NCBI RefSeq assembly: GCF_019056515.1
Contig: NZ_CP064873.1
Coordinates: forward strand, 124,001-188,000
Reading direction: 5' to 3'
Origin: Microbacterium paraoxydans
Lineage (GTDB): Bacteria; Actinomycetota; Actinomycetes; Actinomycetales; Microbacteriaceae
Length of the DNA: 64,000 bases
Shown: piece by piece, positions 33,125-41,771 of the stretch
How positions within the stretch are numbered: position 1 is the first letter of the stretch
How the letters are laid out: the number at the start of each line of letters is the position of its first letter
Position numbers and translations under genes: made by a program
Notes under the pieces: generated by a model
What the model saw: the letters and a program-made list of their open reading frames with translations, nothing else
Told to the model about the DNA's origin: nothing
Database searches by the model: none

Positions 33125-34696
33125 TCAGAGCCGCTCGTGCGGCGTCGGCAGGGACTTCAGCACGGCGGCGACGGCCTTCCCGGCGACGGCGGGCTTCACC
33201 CCCGCGGCCGGGACGGCGCCGAGCTGGGCCGCGACCCGACCGGCGATGTACGGAGCGGCGAAGGAGGTGCCGCTCCACACCGCGAAGCCGCCGCGGTAGT
33301 CGTCCGGGTCGAGCGTCTCGCGCGGCAGCCCGTCGATGTCCGCGCGGGTCGCGGCCTGCGCGCCGCCGACGAAGGCGGGCGAGGTGCTGACCACGGCGGC
33401 GCCCGGGGCGTACACCTGCACCCAGGGGCCGACGTTCGAGAACAGGGCGACGGAGTGCGCCGACGGGTTCAGGGCGCCGACCGACACGTGCGGAGCGCCG
33501 TCGTCGGACGGCAGCCCGTTGTCGGCGCCGGGCCACGGCCACAGCGAGGCGGGGAACGAGGGCCGATCGATCGCGTCGTTGCCGGCCGAGCAGACGACCA
33601 CGCAGCCGAGCTCCCTGGCCTTCGCGAGCAGCTCGTACAGAGTCCTGCTGAAGAGCCCGTCGGTCGGGGTCTCGTGGTAGTAGCTGAGGGAGAGGTTGAG
33701 CACGTCGATCGGGAAGCCGGTCGTCGGATCCTCGCGGTGCCGCCGCAGCAGTTCCACGACCTGCGCCACGGTCTCCAGGAGCGTGCTCTCGTCGACCACC
33801 CCGAGCGCGCCGGCGACGCGGATGGAGAGGATGTCGGCGTCCGGGGCGGCCTGACGCACGAGGCCCGCGATGAAGGTGCCGTGACCGGCCACCGCGTCGA
33901 TCTCGCCGTCGAGCTGCCCGTACAGGTCGGGGTAGCGTTCGGGGTCGGCGTCGTCCGTGAAGCCCACGGGGACGCCGTCGAGTTCGACGTGCCGGGTGAC
34001 GATGTCCGACGGCAGCCAGGCGTGCTCGCCGCAGCCGGTGTCGAGGATCGCCACGACCGGTCGTCGTCCGCGCTTCGGAGCGGCGGCTCGAGCCGGAGCG
34101 GGGCCGAGCCAGGTGACCGGCTGCCGGGCCCCGCGTCCGGGCTCCAGGTAGTCGTCGCTGCCGCCTCCGCCGGGAGCGGCACCGCGGACGGGATTCGTCC
34201 GGGTGAACGGGTTGGTCCGGGTGAACGGGTTCGTCCGGGTGAACGGGTTGAGTCCGACCGGATCGATCGACAGCACGTGCTCCAGGCTGGTCCGCGGCAT
34301 GGTCGAGCGCGACAGTCGGCGCGCGCGCTGCAGCACCCGCCAGGCGTCGGGCGCCACGGGGGACTCGCCCCTGGTCGGCTCATCCGGCGTGGTCAGGCGC
34401 GCCCGCAGGAACCCCGCGACACCCGGGACGAGCTCGCCGTTCCCGATCTCTCGCTCCGGCGACTCCAGCTCCAGCCGCCAGCCGAAGGAGTCCGCGGCAT
34501 CCCTCAGGGCGCGCAGCTCGCGGTCGTACGCCTCCTCCTCGCCGAGGGCACGCGTGATGAGCAGCCGCTCGGGCAGGTACGCGGTGGGGAACGCGCGGAT
34601 CCCATCCACCGGTTCCGTGCTGGGGTCGAGGGCGGTGCCGCGGCGGATCGATCCCTCCGCGCGGTCCTGCCAGGTCCATCCCTGGGGCTGCTCCAT
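33125..34696 (-). CDS. Cytoplasmic S8 (subtilisin-like) serine protease
   Basis: A 523-residue S8 protease with the complete triad: Asp219 (VAILDTG), His272 (AGHGTFIAG) and Ser478 (WSGTSFAAP), plus oxyanion Asn373 (CSAGND). There is no signal peptide or transmembrane anchor, unlike the secreted or mycosin types. The unique 145-residue N-terminus is followed by a tandem NPFTRT repeat (residues 150-169) and a Gly-rich linker before the catalytic domain; the N-terminal part may be a self-inhibitory region. ATG 34696 has GAGAGGATG upstream. The CHAT gene starts 48 bases downstream on the same strand, suggesting a two-protease cascade. Confidence 0.88.
   Translation of the reverse strand: MEQPQGWTWQDRAEGSIRRGTALDPSTEPVDGIRAFPTAYLPERLLITRALGEEEAYDRELRALRDAADSFGWRLELESPEREIGNGELVPGVAGFLRARLTTPDEPTRGESPVAPDAWRVLQRARRLSRSTMPRTSLEHVLSIDPVGLNPFTRTNPFTRTNPFTRTNPVRGAAPGGGGSDDYLEPGRGARQPVTWLGPAPARAAAPKRGRRPVVAILDTGCGEHAWLPSDIVTRHVELDGVPVGFTDDADPERYPDLYGQLDGEIDAVAGHGTFIAGLVRQAAPDADILSIRVAGALGVVDESTLLETVAQVVELLRRHREDPTTGFPIDVLNLSLSYYHETPTDGLFSRTLYELLAKARELGCVVVCSAGNDAIDRPSFPASLWPWPGADNGLPSDDGAPHVSVGALNPSAHSVALFSNVGPWVQVYAPGAAVVSTSPAFVGGAQAATRADIDGLPRETLDPDDYRGGFAVWSGTSFAAPYIAGRVAAQLGAVPAAGVKPAVAGKAVAAVLKSLPTPHERL
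34198..34251. repeat. In-frame 18-base tandem repeat in the S8 protease gene
   Basis: Three near-identical units of the form tccgggtgaacgggttsg encode NPFTRT repeated in the linker ahead of the catalytic domain. Such perfect short repeats can expand or contract by slippage without breaking the frame. Confidence 0.85.
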
Positions 34697-34746
34697 CGGT
34701 CATCCTCTCCGTGGGCATCGCCGGCGACGGCGCCGGCGATGCGGGG

Positions 34747-35202
34747 TCACAACTCGAACTGCGGGGTCTCCAGGGTGCGGGTCTCATCGCCGACCGTCGC
34801 GGTCAGGCGCACGCGGCTGAGCCCAGACGGCACCTCGTCGAACACGAATCGGCCGGTCTCCGCCGGGGTCGTGCGGCGCTCGCGCTCGCCCTGCAGCAAC
34901 AGGATCTCCGCGGCGGCGGTGTCCACCCAGCCGTCGATCCGCCGTCGCCCGGACGCGGTCGTCGTGACGTGGAGGAGGATGCTCGTGCTGCCGTCGCTGA
35001 ACTGCAGGGTGAGGGCGTCGGTCTCGCCGCGGACCGCGCCGAGCTGGCCTTCCACGAGCGTGAGCAGAGCGTACTCGCGGTTGAGCCCGTCCGCGGCGAC
35101 CGCGGCGACCATCCGGTCGATCAGCCCGGCCGGGACGGGATCGACCTCTCTCCAGAGGCTGCGCAGGCGGGCGAACAGCCGGGCGTCGTCCTCATCGCTC
35201 AT
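34747..35202 (-). CDS. Small operon partner between sigma factor and S8 protease
   Basis: A 151-residue protein without a confident family. The N-terminal helix (LWREVDPVPAGLIDRMVAAVA) resembles the start of small proteins that accompany ECF sigma factors, where it could contact the sigma factor. The C-terminal half is beta-rich (VTTTASGRRRIDGWVDTAAA, GRFVFDEVPSGLSRVRLTA) like a small carboxypeptidase-regulatory or Ig-like sandwich. There is no membrane segment. It overlaps the sigma gene by four bases (ATGA) and lies 50 bases before the protease, so it may be a soluble anti-sigma or adaptor. That role is inferred from position. Confidence 0.6.
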   Translation of the reverse strand: MSDEDDARLFARLRSLWREVDPVPAGLIDRMVAAVAADGLNREYALLTLVEGQLGAVRGETDALTLQFSDGSTSILLHVTTTASGRRRIDGWVDTAAAEILLLQGERERRTTPAETGRFVFDEVPSGLSRVRLTATVGDETRTLETPQFEL

Positions 35203-35822
35203 GATCGTCCCTCCGTCCGGGTGGCCGGGGCGTCGAGGAGGTCGCGGAGCTTCGCGAGGCAGCGGCTGCGGGTCGGGCCGATGCTGCCGACCGGCATGGA
35301 GAGGTCGCGGGCGAGGCGCGCGTAGTCCGGGCGGTCCTCGAAGGCGATCACCCGGAGCAGGCGCTGACAGCGCTCGGCGAGGCGGCGGACGGCGGCCCAG
35401 AGTCGGCGGTTCTCGTCGTCGAGCGCGGCGTGCTCCTCGGCGGACGCCTGCTCCGGAAGGAGGGCGTCCAGGTCGTCGGATTCCGCGGTGTCGACGCGAC
35501 CGACGGCCTTGCCGACCTTCCAGGCCTCGCGGCGGGCGGTGGTCGTGAGCCAGGCCGAGACGGCACGCGAGTCGGCGATGGCGCCGTGGCCGCGCACAAG
35601 CTGGAGCCAGGTCGTCTGCACGACGTCTTCCGCGAGGGTGCGTTCGAGGCCGTAGGCGCGCACGACGTGCCAGAGCACGGGCGTCATCAGCCGCACCAGG
35701 TCGTCCATCGAGCGGCCGTCGCCATCGCGCCACGCATCGAACAGGTCCGCGGCGCGTTCCCAGCGTGCGCGCCCGTCGTCGGATGCCGGATCGAAGGCGG
35801 CGCCGGGGGCACCGTCGATCAT
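35199..35822 (-). CDS. ECF-like RNA polymerase sigma factor
   Basis: A protein of about 207 residues with a region 2 (DDLVRLMTPVLWHVVRAYGL and AEDVVQTTWLQLVRG) and a region 4 helix-turn-helix (ERCQRLLRVIAFEDRPDYARLARDL then MPVGSIGPTRSRCLAKLRDLL). This arrangement fits an extracytoplasmic-function-type sigma factor. ATG 35822 is the most plausible start by homology, though it lacks a clear ribosome site and longer readings to 35888 stay open. It is the first gene of the sigma/partner/S8/CHAT operon and may drive that operon itself. A perfect ttgtgatcacag-type dyad lies just upstream at 35832-35841. Confidence 0.8.
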   Translation of the reverse strand: MIDGAPGAAFDPASDDGRARWERAADLFDAWRDGDGRSMDDLVRLMTPVLWHVVRAYGLERTLAEDVVQTTWLQLVRGHGAIADSRAVSAWLTTTARREAWKVGKAVGRVDTAESDDLDALLPEQASAEEHAALDDENRRLWAAVRRLAERCQRLLRVIAFEDRPDYARLARDLSMPVGSIGPTRSRCLAKLRDLLDAPATRTEGRS

Positions 35823-35941
35823 GAAGCCCATTGTGATCACAGCTACCAGGAGCACGGCAAGGGCTCGGTGATACATGTCGCCGTCCAAGAATTCCGGCAG
35901 CCCGATCCGTGGTGCGACGACGCCCTCGCTAGCGTGGAGGG

Positions 35942-36160
35942 GTGATCGCTCTCGTCGTCGTGCTGTTCCTCAACGCCGGTTTCAACGTGCTCGTCTGGCC
36001 GCGGTTCTACAGCCGCGTCGCGAAGGACCCGCGTGCCAGGGACGAGAACGGCAAGGCCACCCCGTTCCTCCGCGTGCACGTCATCCTCATCGCGATCGCG
36101 CTGGTGCTGGCCGTGGCCTCCGCGGCGGCGGGGATCACCGTGCTCGCGCTCGCGCCATGA
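35942..36160 (+). CDS. SCO4848-family small membrane protein
   Basis: A 72-residue protein with two hydrophobic helices (IALVVVLFLNAGFNVLVWP and VHVILIAIALVLAVASAAAG) separated by a charged loop (FYSRVAKDPRARDENGKATP), matching the actinobacterial SCO4848 family of unknown function. GTG 35942 follows a -10 tagcgt with a six-base gap, so the transcript is probably leaderless; the ggagg between them is too close to serve as a ribosome site. It is divergent from the sigma factor operon. Confidence 0.8.
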   Translation: MIALVVVLFLNAGFNVLVWPRFYSRVAKDPRARDENGKATPFLRVHVILIAIALVLAVASAAAGITVLALAP

Positions 36161-36364
36161 ATCGGTGGTCTCCTATCGGCTCTGATGTGACGGCGACCGA
36201 CATCGATCGCGACCACTGTCCCGGGTGAGCCGCCGGCGAGATGTGTTCAGCTCTACGCGTTAGACGTCTTTGAACAAGACGAGAATCGGGAGAATCGGCA
36301 CGGCGGTTGTTGTCGCAGGATTGGTTGCTGAAGGGTGATTCGTGCGGATCGGTAGCCTGGGAGC

Positions 36365-36898
36365 ATGCCGGAACTCTTCCGAAGTGCCGCCGGAAGCTTG
36401 CAGGAAGCCGGGTGGACGTTTGAGCCGCCGACGTCGATGGAGAACGGCGTTCCCTCCCCGCTGCGCGCGGCACCCGAAACGGTGATCCGCTGGGTGTCCT
36501 CGTTCTCACTCCTGTCGAGCTCAGACGAGACGGTGTGGTTCTTGTCCCGCGACGACTACTCGACCGGCGCGGAGGGGGCGTTCGCGTGGAACGAGTGTGA
36601 ACTGCTGAGCATCCAGGCTGCGACGACGGATGATGAGGCGGTCGCGGTCTCCCGTTTCTGGAGGCGCCACGCACCCATCCTGCTTTCCGTTCGCAACGGA
36701 TACGAGTACCTGGCGGTGCGAGACGACGGAGCAGTCGTCCACGGTTCCGAGCCAGAGTTCGAAGAAGCGGTCGTCGTGTTCTCTCACTTCGAAGATCTGC
36801 TGAGGTACACCACCGCGCGGCCGGCCCGGCGCGACCAGGTCGTCGACAGCTTGCTGTTCGGTGCCGCCGACGTCACTGGCCCGACGCCAGGCGACTAG
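36365..36898 (+). CDS. SUKH/SMI1-KNR4-like protein (possible orphan immunity protein)
   Basis: A 177-residue soluble protein. The C-terminal half (WRRHAPILLSVRNGYEYLAV followed by RDDGAVVHGSEPEFE) resembles the SUKH superfamily, many of whose members are immunity proteins against secreted toxins. No toxin gene is beside it. Its upstream 200 bases and its coding region are noticeably less GC-rich than the neighbours, suggesting acquisition. ATG 36365 follows a -10 tagcct with a six-base gap. The gene ends 15 bases before the convergent MFS gene. Function is inferred from distant similarity. Confidence 0.6.
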   Translation: MPELFRSAAGSLQEAGWTFEPPTSMENGVPSPLRAAPETVIRWVSSFSLLSSSDETVWFLSRDDYSTGAEGAFAWNECELLSIQAATTDDEAVAVSRFWRRHAPILLSVRNGYEYLAVRDDGAVVHGSEPEFEEAVVVFSHFEDLLRYTTARPARRDQVVDSLLFGAADVTGPTPGD

Positions 36899-36913
36899 CG
36901 CAGTGTCTCCACC

Positions 36914-38212
36914 TCAGTCCCCCTCGTACCGGGCGGCGTGCGCGGCCCAGCGAGACTCGACCGGGAGGCTGCGGAGGGCGCGGTTCCCGATCGCGAGGGC
37001 GGCGGCGACCACGCACAGGGCCGCACAGATGAGGATGGTGCCCTGTCGTCCGAGCCCGGCCAGGCCGAAGCCGGCGATGAGCGGGGCGAGCGGCATCGCG
37101 CCCATCGCGAGGACCCCCATGGCGCTGTTCGCGCGTCCCAGCAGACGTGACGGCGTGGCCACCATGAAGTAGCCCATCATCCCGGCGTTCAGGGCGGGGA
37201 CGAGGAGCACCGTAGCACCGAGGACGGCGGCGACGGTCCACGGTGCCGACGCGAACGACAGCACGACGGCGCCGAGGGCGACCACTGCGAGCCCGCCGAT
37301 CGTGAGCACGCCCGCCGGGATCCGGGGCACGAGGAGCGGGGCGACGATCGCGCCGACAAGCATCACGGCGCCGATGGCCGCGCTGACGGTTCCGATGAGG
37401 AGTTCGGAATGGCCCGCCTGCTGCAGCGCATAGACGGCCGTGGTGATCGCGGCGTTGAAGCCGAGGTTCACGATGGTCATGATGAGCATGACGCCGCCGA
37501 GGTCGGGGCGGGACAGCAGCCAGCCGAAGCCCTCGCGGAACTCCCGCCAGGCGTTCGGGCGCGCGGGGGGCGCGCCGCCGTCGTCCTCGTCCAGAGCGCC
37601 GACGTCGGCGATGCCCGCGCGCCGGACCTGTCGCCCGAGGAGCCCGGCGGTCACGGCGGCGACGAGGTGGCACAGGGTCATGACCGCGCCGACGAGCCAG
37701 CCGCCCACCCCGAGGAGCAGGCCGCCCAGCGGGCCGCCGGCGAGCTGGAGGGCCGCATCGCGCCCCTGGTTCGCGGCCTGCGCGCGCCCCATCGCGTCGT
37801 CCGGGACGATCTCCTTCAGCGCGCTCTCGCCGGCGACGTCGAAGAGGCCGCTCCGCGCGGCCAGCAGCACGTCGATCACGAGGAGGGTCGCGAAGGTGAG
37901 GGCGCCGCCGAGGGCGAGGAGGGTGAAGGCCCCGGCCAGCACGATCCCCAGAATCGAGCCGACGAGCATGAGCACGATGCGCCGGTGCCGGTCCGCGATG
38001 ATCCCGCCCACGAGGGTGAGCAGCACCCGCGCCACCATGCCCGCCCCCGCGATGATGCCGGCCTGTGCGGGGTCGTTCGTGATGACGAGCGCGAGGAGCG
38101 GGACGGCGAACCCGAAGAGCGCCGAGGCGAGCCCCTTGCTCGTGTCGCTGACGAGCCAGGTGAGGTAGCGCGTGTTCTGCCACAGGCGGTGCGGCGTGGT
38201 CGTCGTGCTCAT
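36914..38212 (-). CDS. MFS transporter (DHA3-like exporter)
   Basis: A 432-residue major facilitator with 12 predicted helices. The motif A region is GGIIADRHRRIVLMLVGS between helices 2 and 3, and the conserved DVAGESALKEIVPDDAMGRA loop is typical of DHA3-type macrolide/drug exporters. ATG 38212 is probably leaderless: a -10 TATCGT (38224-38219) ends six bases upstream. It is divergent from an ArsR-type regulator that shares its 70-base promoter region, an arrangement that usually means repression relieved by the exported compound. Confidence 0.85.
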   Translation of the reverse strand: MSTTTTPHRLWQNTRYLTWLVSDTSKGLASALFGFAVPLLALVITNDPAQAGIIAGAGMVARVLLTLVGGIIADRHRRIVLMLVGSILGIVLAGAFTLLALGGALTFATLLVIDVLLAARSGLFDVAGESALKEIVPDDAMGRAQAANQGRDAALQLAGGPLGGLLLGVGGWLVGAVMTLCHLVAAVTAGLLGRQVRRAGIADVGALDEDDGGAPPARPNAWREFREGFGWLLSRPDLGGVMLIMTIVNLGFNAAITTAVYALQQAGHSELLIGTVSAAIGAVMLVGAIVAPLLVPRIPAGVLTIGGLAVVALGAVVLSFASAPWTVAAVLGATVLLVPALNAGMMGYFMVATPSRLLGRANSAMGVLAMGAMPLAPLIAGFGLAGLGRQGTILICAALCVVAAALAIGNRALRSLPVESRWAAHAARYEGD

Positions 38213-38282
38213 GGCTCGACGATAGTTCCGCAAGAATAATTGCGCAACTGTTCGTGCGCATTTGCGTGACTAGGATCGGGGA

Positions 38283-38873
38283 ATGGCTGACGACGCGGAG
38301 AAGACCTCTCGGGAGGACGCCGCCTTCATGACCTCGGCCATGCTCAAGGCCTACTCGCACCCGCTGCGCCGCCAGATCCTCCGCCTCATCGCACGCCGCG
38401 GTTTCCTGCGCGCCGCGGACATCGCCGGTGCGCTCGACGTGCCGGCCAACAGCGCCAGCTTCCACCTGCGGGTGCTCGCCGAGGCGGGGCTCATCGAGGA
38501 GGCTCCGGAGCAGGCCAGAGACCGCCGCGACCGCGTGTGGACGGGACGCAAGGGGGCCCTCACCGTCGGCGGTCCGGAGAATCCGGTCGCGGACGAGGCG
38601 CTCGGCGATGCGGTGGTGGCCGCGCTCGCAGAGGACCACGTCGACCTGCTGCGCCGGGTGGTGGCCTGGACGCCCGAGTACGTGTCCGGTCGCACCGCCG
38701 AGGTGCATGCGTCGTTCGTGCAGCGCACCATCCGACTGACCGAGGCCGAGTTCGACGACGTGATGCACAAGATCGATGACGTGCTCTCCGCCGCCGACGA
38801 CGCGCACGACGACACCGACCCCGCGGGCCGTCACTGGCAGCTGGACATCGTCGTCGCCGACGACACCATCTGA
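38283..38873 (+). CDS. ArsR-like winged-helix transcriptional regulator
   Basis: A 196-residue regulator with an N-terminal winged helix: LKAYSHPLRRQILRLIARRG, LRAADIAGALDVPANSASFH and LRVLAEAGLIEE, then a DRRDRVW wing. The C-terminal 100 residues are helical and acidic, with no obvious metal-binding Cys motif. ATG 38283 follows a -10 taggat with a six-base gap (leaderless). The promoter region shared with the divergent MFS gene contains repeated TGCGCA words (tgcgcaactgttcgtgcgca, 38241-38260) that could be its operator. Confidence 0.8.
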   Translation: MADDAEKTSREDAAFMTSAMLKAYSHPLRRQILRLIARRGFLRAADIAGALDVPANSASFHLRVLAEAGLIEEAPEQARDRRDRVWTGRKGALTVGGPENPVADEALGDAVVAALAEDHVDLLRRVVAWTPEYVSGRTAEVHASFVQRTIRLTEAEFDDVMHKIDDVLSAADDAHDDTDPAGRHWQLDIVVADDTI

Positions 38874-38874
38874 C

Positions 38875-39993
38875 TCACTCGTCTTCGTCGTCGAGGCGCT
38901 CGCCGCTGAGGATGAGGATGCGGCGGAGGTGCATCGCCGTGAGCACGCCCGGTCCCATCGAGCTGCGCACGTCGAACGTGCGGTCGTCGACCTTCTCCAG
39001 CAGGAGCCGGATCGCCCGCGCCGCCTCCGCGCGGCGGCGGTGCGCCGCGCTCGAGGCGGGGTCGTCCTCCGCGATGACGTCGGCGACGGCGTGGCAGGCC
39101 GCCGACAACGGCTCGGGCAGCGCCGGATCCAGGGGCATGGCCGCCGGACGCTTCCAGATCGTGTCGGCCGTCGCGTCGGCGATGTCCCGGATGAGGTGCG
39201 CGATGCGGTCGAGCGTGGAGAGCTGCTCGTGGATGTGGGCGGTGCCCGCATGCCGGCGTCGCGCGCGCGGGTTGTAGCGGACGCTCTCGTCGGCCTCGGC
39301 CAGGGCGGCACGGAGGTCGGCGGTGGTCTCGGCGAGCGCTGCGGCATCGTCGGCCCACTGTGCGGTCTCCGGCGGCCAGGACTCCGAGACCGCGGAGCCG
39401 ATGTCGTGGAGGTGCCCGGCGAGCTGTCGTCGGAACTCCTCCACCCGCGCCTCGGCCGATCCGATGAGCGGGGCGGGGGCGAAGAGGAGGTTCACCACCA
39501 GACCGATGACGATCCCGACCCCCATCTGGGCGAGGTAGCCGAGGGAGTAGTCGTCCGCGTTCTGACCGCCGATGATGAGCACGAACAGCGCCGCCATCGG
39601 GACGTACTCCTTGCCGACGCCGAACCAGCCGGTGCCGGAGACGAGGACGCCGAGGCCGACCACGAGGGGGATCGTCCACCACGTCGGCCCGACCGTGAGC
39701 ACGATCAGCGCGGCCAGACCGATGCCGGTGGCCAGACCGAACAGGGTCTGCAGGCTCGACCGCATGGATCCCATGAGCGTGGGGTACATGCTCACGAGCG
39801 CGCCCAGGGGAGCGTAATACGGGTACTCGTCGGTGACCCCCGGCATGTGCGGCGCGATCGTCCACGCGAGCCCGACGGCGAGTGCTGTCTTGGCCACGAG
39901 GAGCAGACGAGCGGGGCGGACGGCCTCGCGGACGGTGCGGGCGAGGTACGAGCGGCGTTCGCGGACGCGCAGGCGCGAGAGATCGGGCGTCAC
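38875..39993 (-). CDS. FUSC-family membrane protein
   Basis: A 372-residue protein of the FUSC/aromatic acid exporter type. Six N-terminal helices include KTALAVGLAWTIAPHMPG, YAPLGALVSMYPTLMGSMRS and GVGIVIGLVVNLLFAPAPL, followed by a cytoplasmic helical domain of about 190 residues. GTG 39993 has GAGGATGAC upstream, and a reading from 40146 adds a Pro/Arg-rich peptide and is rejected. Related proteins export aromatic acids, but the substrate here is unknown. Its stop nearly meets the stop of the convergent ArsR gene. Confidence 0.8.
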   Translation of the reverse strand: MTPDLSRLRVRERRSYLARTVREAVRPARLLLVAKTALAVGLAWTIAPHMPGVTDEYPYYAPLGALVSMYPTLMGSMRSSLQTLFGLATGIGLAALIVLTVGPTWWTIPLVVGLGVLVSGTGWFGVGKEYVPMAALFVLIIGGQNADDYSLGYLAQMGVGIVIGLVVNLLFAPAPLIGSAEARVEEFRRQLAGHLHDIGSAVSESWPPETAQWADDAAALAETTADLRAALAEADESVRYNPRARRRHAGTAHIHEQLSTLDRIAHLIRDIADATADTIWKRPAAMPLDPALPEPLSAACHAVADVIAEDDPASSAAHRRRAEAARAIRLLLEKVDDRTFDVRSSMGPGVLTAMHLRRILILSGERLDDEDE

Positions 39994-40167
39994 GTCATCC
40001 TCTCCTCGCGGCGGTCGGGTGGTCCTGTCCGGCGAGGATAGGGCCGCAGGCGGCGTGCGGCCACCGGGTTGCCCCGGCTCCGGTCGCCGGGTAGAGGGCG
40101 GCTGGACGCGGATGCCGCGACCGCGCGGGGTGCGCGGCCGCGGCATCCGCGGATTCCGGACCGTCCC

Positions 40168-40854
40168 TCAGGGCGTGGCTCGACGGAACGCGAGGAACGA
40201 GATGACGCTGAGGACGGCGACGACCACGAGCCCCCAGAGGGCGAGGCCCACGGCCCCGAGGTCGAGGATGCCGAGCCACACGTCGCCCCATAGCTCGAGC
40301 CGTGTCACGAGGAACACGACCCCCACGAGGAGGAGCGCCAGGGCGACGCCGACGATGGTGAGCACCATCGGACCCCAGCTCTTGTAGATCGTCGCGCCGG
40401 TGAACCCGACCACGAAGAAGAACAGCGCGAGCGTGAAGTAGACGACGAAGGCGCCGAGCGGGCCGGCTTCCCACAGCCACGGCAGGTGGAACACCCAGCC
40501 GTTCACTCCGTACCCGTTCGTGGCCAGCTCGATCGCGCCGCCCAGGAGGAAGAGGATCCCGAGCAGCGCGCTGCCGAGGATCGCGGTCAGCAGCGTTCCG
40601 ATGAAGAACTCGCGCCGCGTGACGCTCATGGCCTGCGAGAACGGGAAGGTCAGCGTCATGGCCGACAGCCCGATTGCGAAGAAGTACCACAGCGGGGCCT
40701 GGCCGCCTCCGCCGTACTTGGGGGCGTCGCCGGGGATCATCGCGTAGATGAGGACCGAGATCACCACGGCCGAGGCGAGGATGATCAGCGGCACCCAGAC
40801 GAAGGTCTGCCGGTTGATGAGCTGCAGGCGGATGACGTTGAGTGTGCGTCGCAT
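40168..40854 (-). CDS. ABC transporter permease of the YtrA-type operon
   Basis: A 228-residue membrane protein with six helices and no soluble domain (VWVPLIILASAVVISVLIYA; LWYFFAIGLSAMTLTFPFSQ; then ILGSALLGILFLLGGAIEL). The phrase FSQAMSVTRREFFIGT is typical of ABC-2-like permeases partnered with YtrB-type ATPases. It is the last gene after GntR and ATPase genes, directly abutting the ATPase. The system probably exports or responds to a cell-envelope compound. The substrate is unknown. Confidence 0.8.
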   Translation of the reverse strand: MRRTLNVIRLQLINRQTFVWVPLIILASAVVISVLIYAMIPGDAPKYGGGGQAPLWYFFAIGLSAMTLTFPFSQAMSVTRREFFIGTLLTAILGSALLGILFLLGGAIELATNGYGVNGWVFHLPWLWEAGPLGAFVVYFTLALFFFVVGFTGATIYKSWGPMVLTIVGVALALLLVGVVFLVTRLELWGDVWLGILDLGAVGLALWGLVVVAVLSVISFLAFRRATP

Positions 40855-41771
40855 CAGCGGACTCCTTCCGTGGTGGCGTCGGCTCTGGTGCCGGAGCGGG
40901 TCTCGGCCTTCTGGGTGAGGCGGACGATGAGCTGCTGCAGCGAGACGGGGGCGAGGTCGAGGCCGGCGGCCCGCACCTCCGCGCGATCGTCGGCGGTGAG
41001 CGCACCGAGCACGGTGACGGAGGCGACGCGGCCGAGCTCGTCCCGGTGCAGCACCTCGCGATCGCCGACCCAGGCGTCGACCTTCGCGGCATCCCCGACG
41101 ACGGTCACGGCGCGGTCGCGGACGGCATCCGTGTCCTCGTTGAGGAGGATCTGGCCGTTGTCGATCACGATGACCTTCTCGATGAGGTTCGCGACCTCGT
41201 CGATCAGGTGCGAGGAGAGGATGATCGTGCGCGGGTGCTCCGCGTAGTCCTCCACGAGGCGGTCGTAGAAGATCTGCCGGGCGACCGCGTCGAGCCCGAG
41301 GTACGGCTCGTCGAAGAACGTGATCTCGGCGCGGGAGGCCAGGCCGATGATGACGCCGACCGCGGAGAGCTGCCCGCGGGAGAGCTTCTTGATGGTCTGC
41401 TTCATCGGCAGCTGGAACTCCGCGATGAGCTCGTCCGCGAGGCCCTGGTCCCAGTGCGGGAAGAACAGGCGCGCGGCGGCGAACGCGTGCCGCGGGGTCG
41501 CATCGTCCGGGTACTTCTGGCTCTCCCGGACGAAGCAGATCCGGCCGAGCACATGGGCGTTCTCGTACGGGTGCTCGCCGAACACCTTCACGGTGCCGGA
41601 GGATTCGAAGTTCTGGGCCGTGAGGATCGACATGAGTGTCGTCTTCCCGGCGCCGTTGCGGCCGAGGAGCCCGTAGATCGAGCCTCCCTCGAGAGCGAGC
41701 GACACGTTGTCGAGCGCCCGCTTCTCCTTGTAGCGCTTGGTGAGGTTCTGCACCTCGATGACGGCGGTCAT
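40854..41771 (-). CDS. ABC transporter ATP-binding protein of the YtrA-type operon
   Basis: A 305-residue ATPase with Walker A GRNGAGKTT, a divergent signature LSRGQLSAVGV, Walker B ITFFDEPYLGLD and switch His in ILSSHLIDEV. The C-terminal 70 residues form the regulatory extension seen in YtrB/EcsA-like exporters. ATG 41771 overlaps the GntR stop by four bases, and its own stop touches the permease start. It powers the permease encoded next. Confidence 0.88.
   Translation of the reverse strand: MTAVIEVQNLTKRYKEKRALDNVSLALEGGSIYGLLGRNGAGKTTLMSILTAQNFESSGTVKVFGEHPYENAHVLGRICFVRESQKYPDDATPRHAFAAARLFFPHWDQGLADELIAEFQLPMKQTIKKLSRGQLSAVGVIIGLASRAEITFFDEPYLGLDAVARQIFYDRLVEDYAEHPRTIILSSHLIDEVANLIEKVIVIDNGQILLNEDTDAVRDRAVTVVGDAAKVDAWVGDREVLHRDELGRVASVTVLGALTADDRAEVRAAGLDLAPVSLQQLIVRLTQKAETRSGTRADATTEGVR

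Noticed and set aside
32342..35548. Long plus-strand open frame across the protease operon
   Set aside because: It is antisense to the CHAT, S8 and sigma genes, all of which have clear domains and overlapping starts. The frame has no recognisable family.
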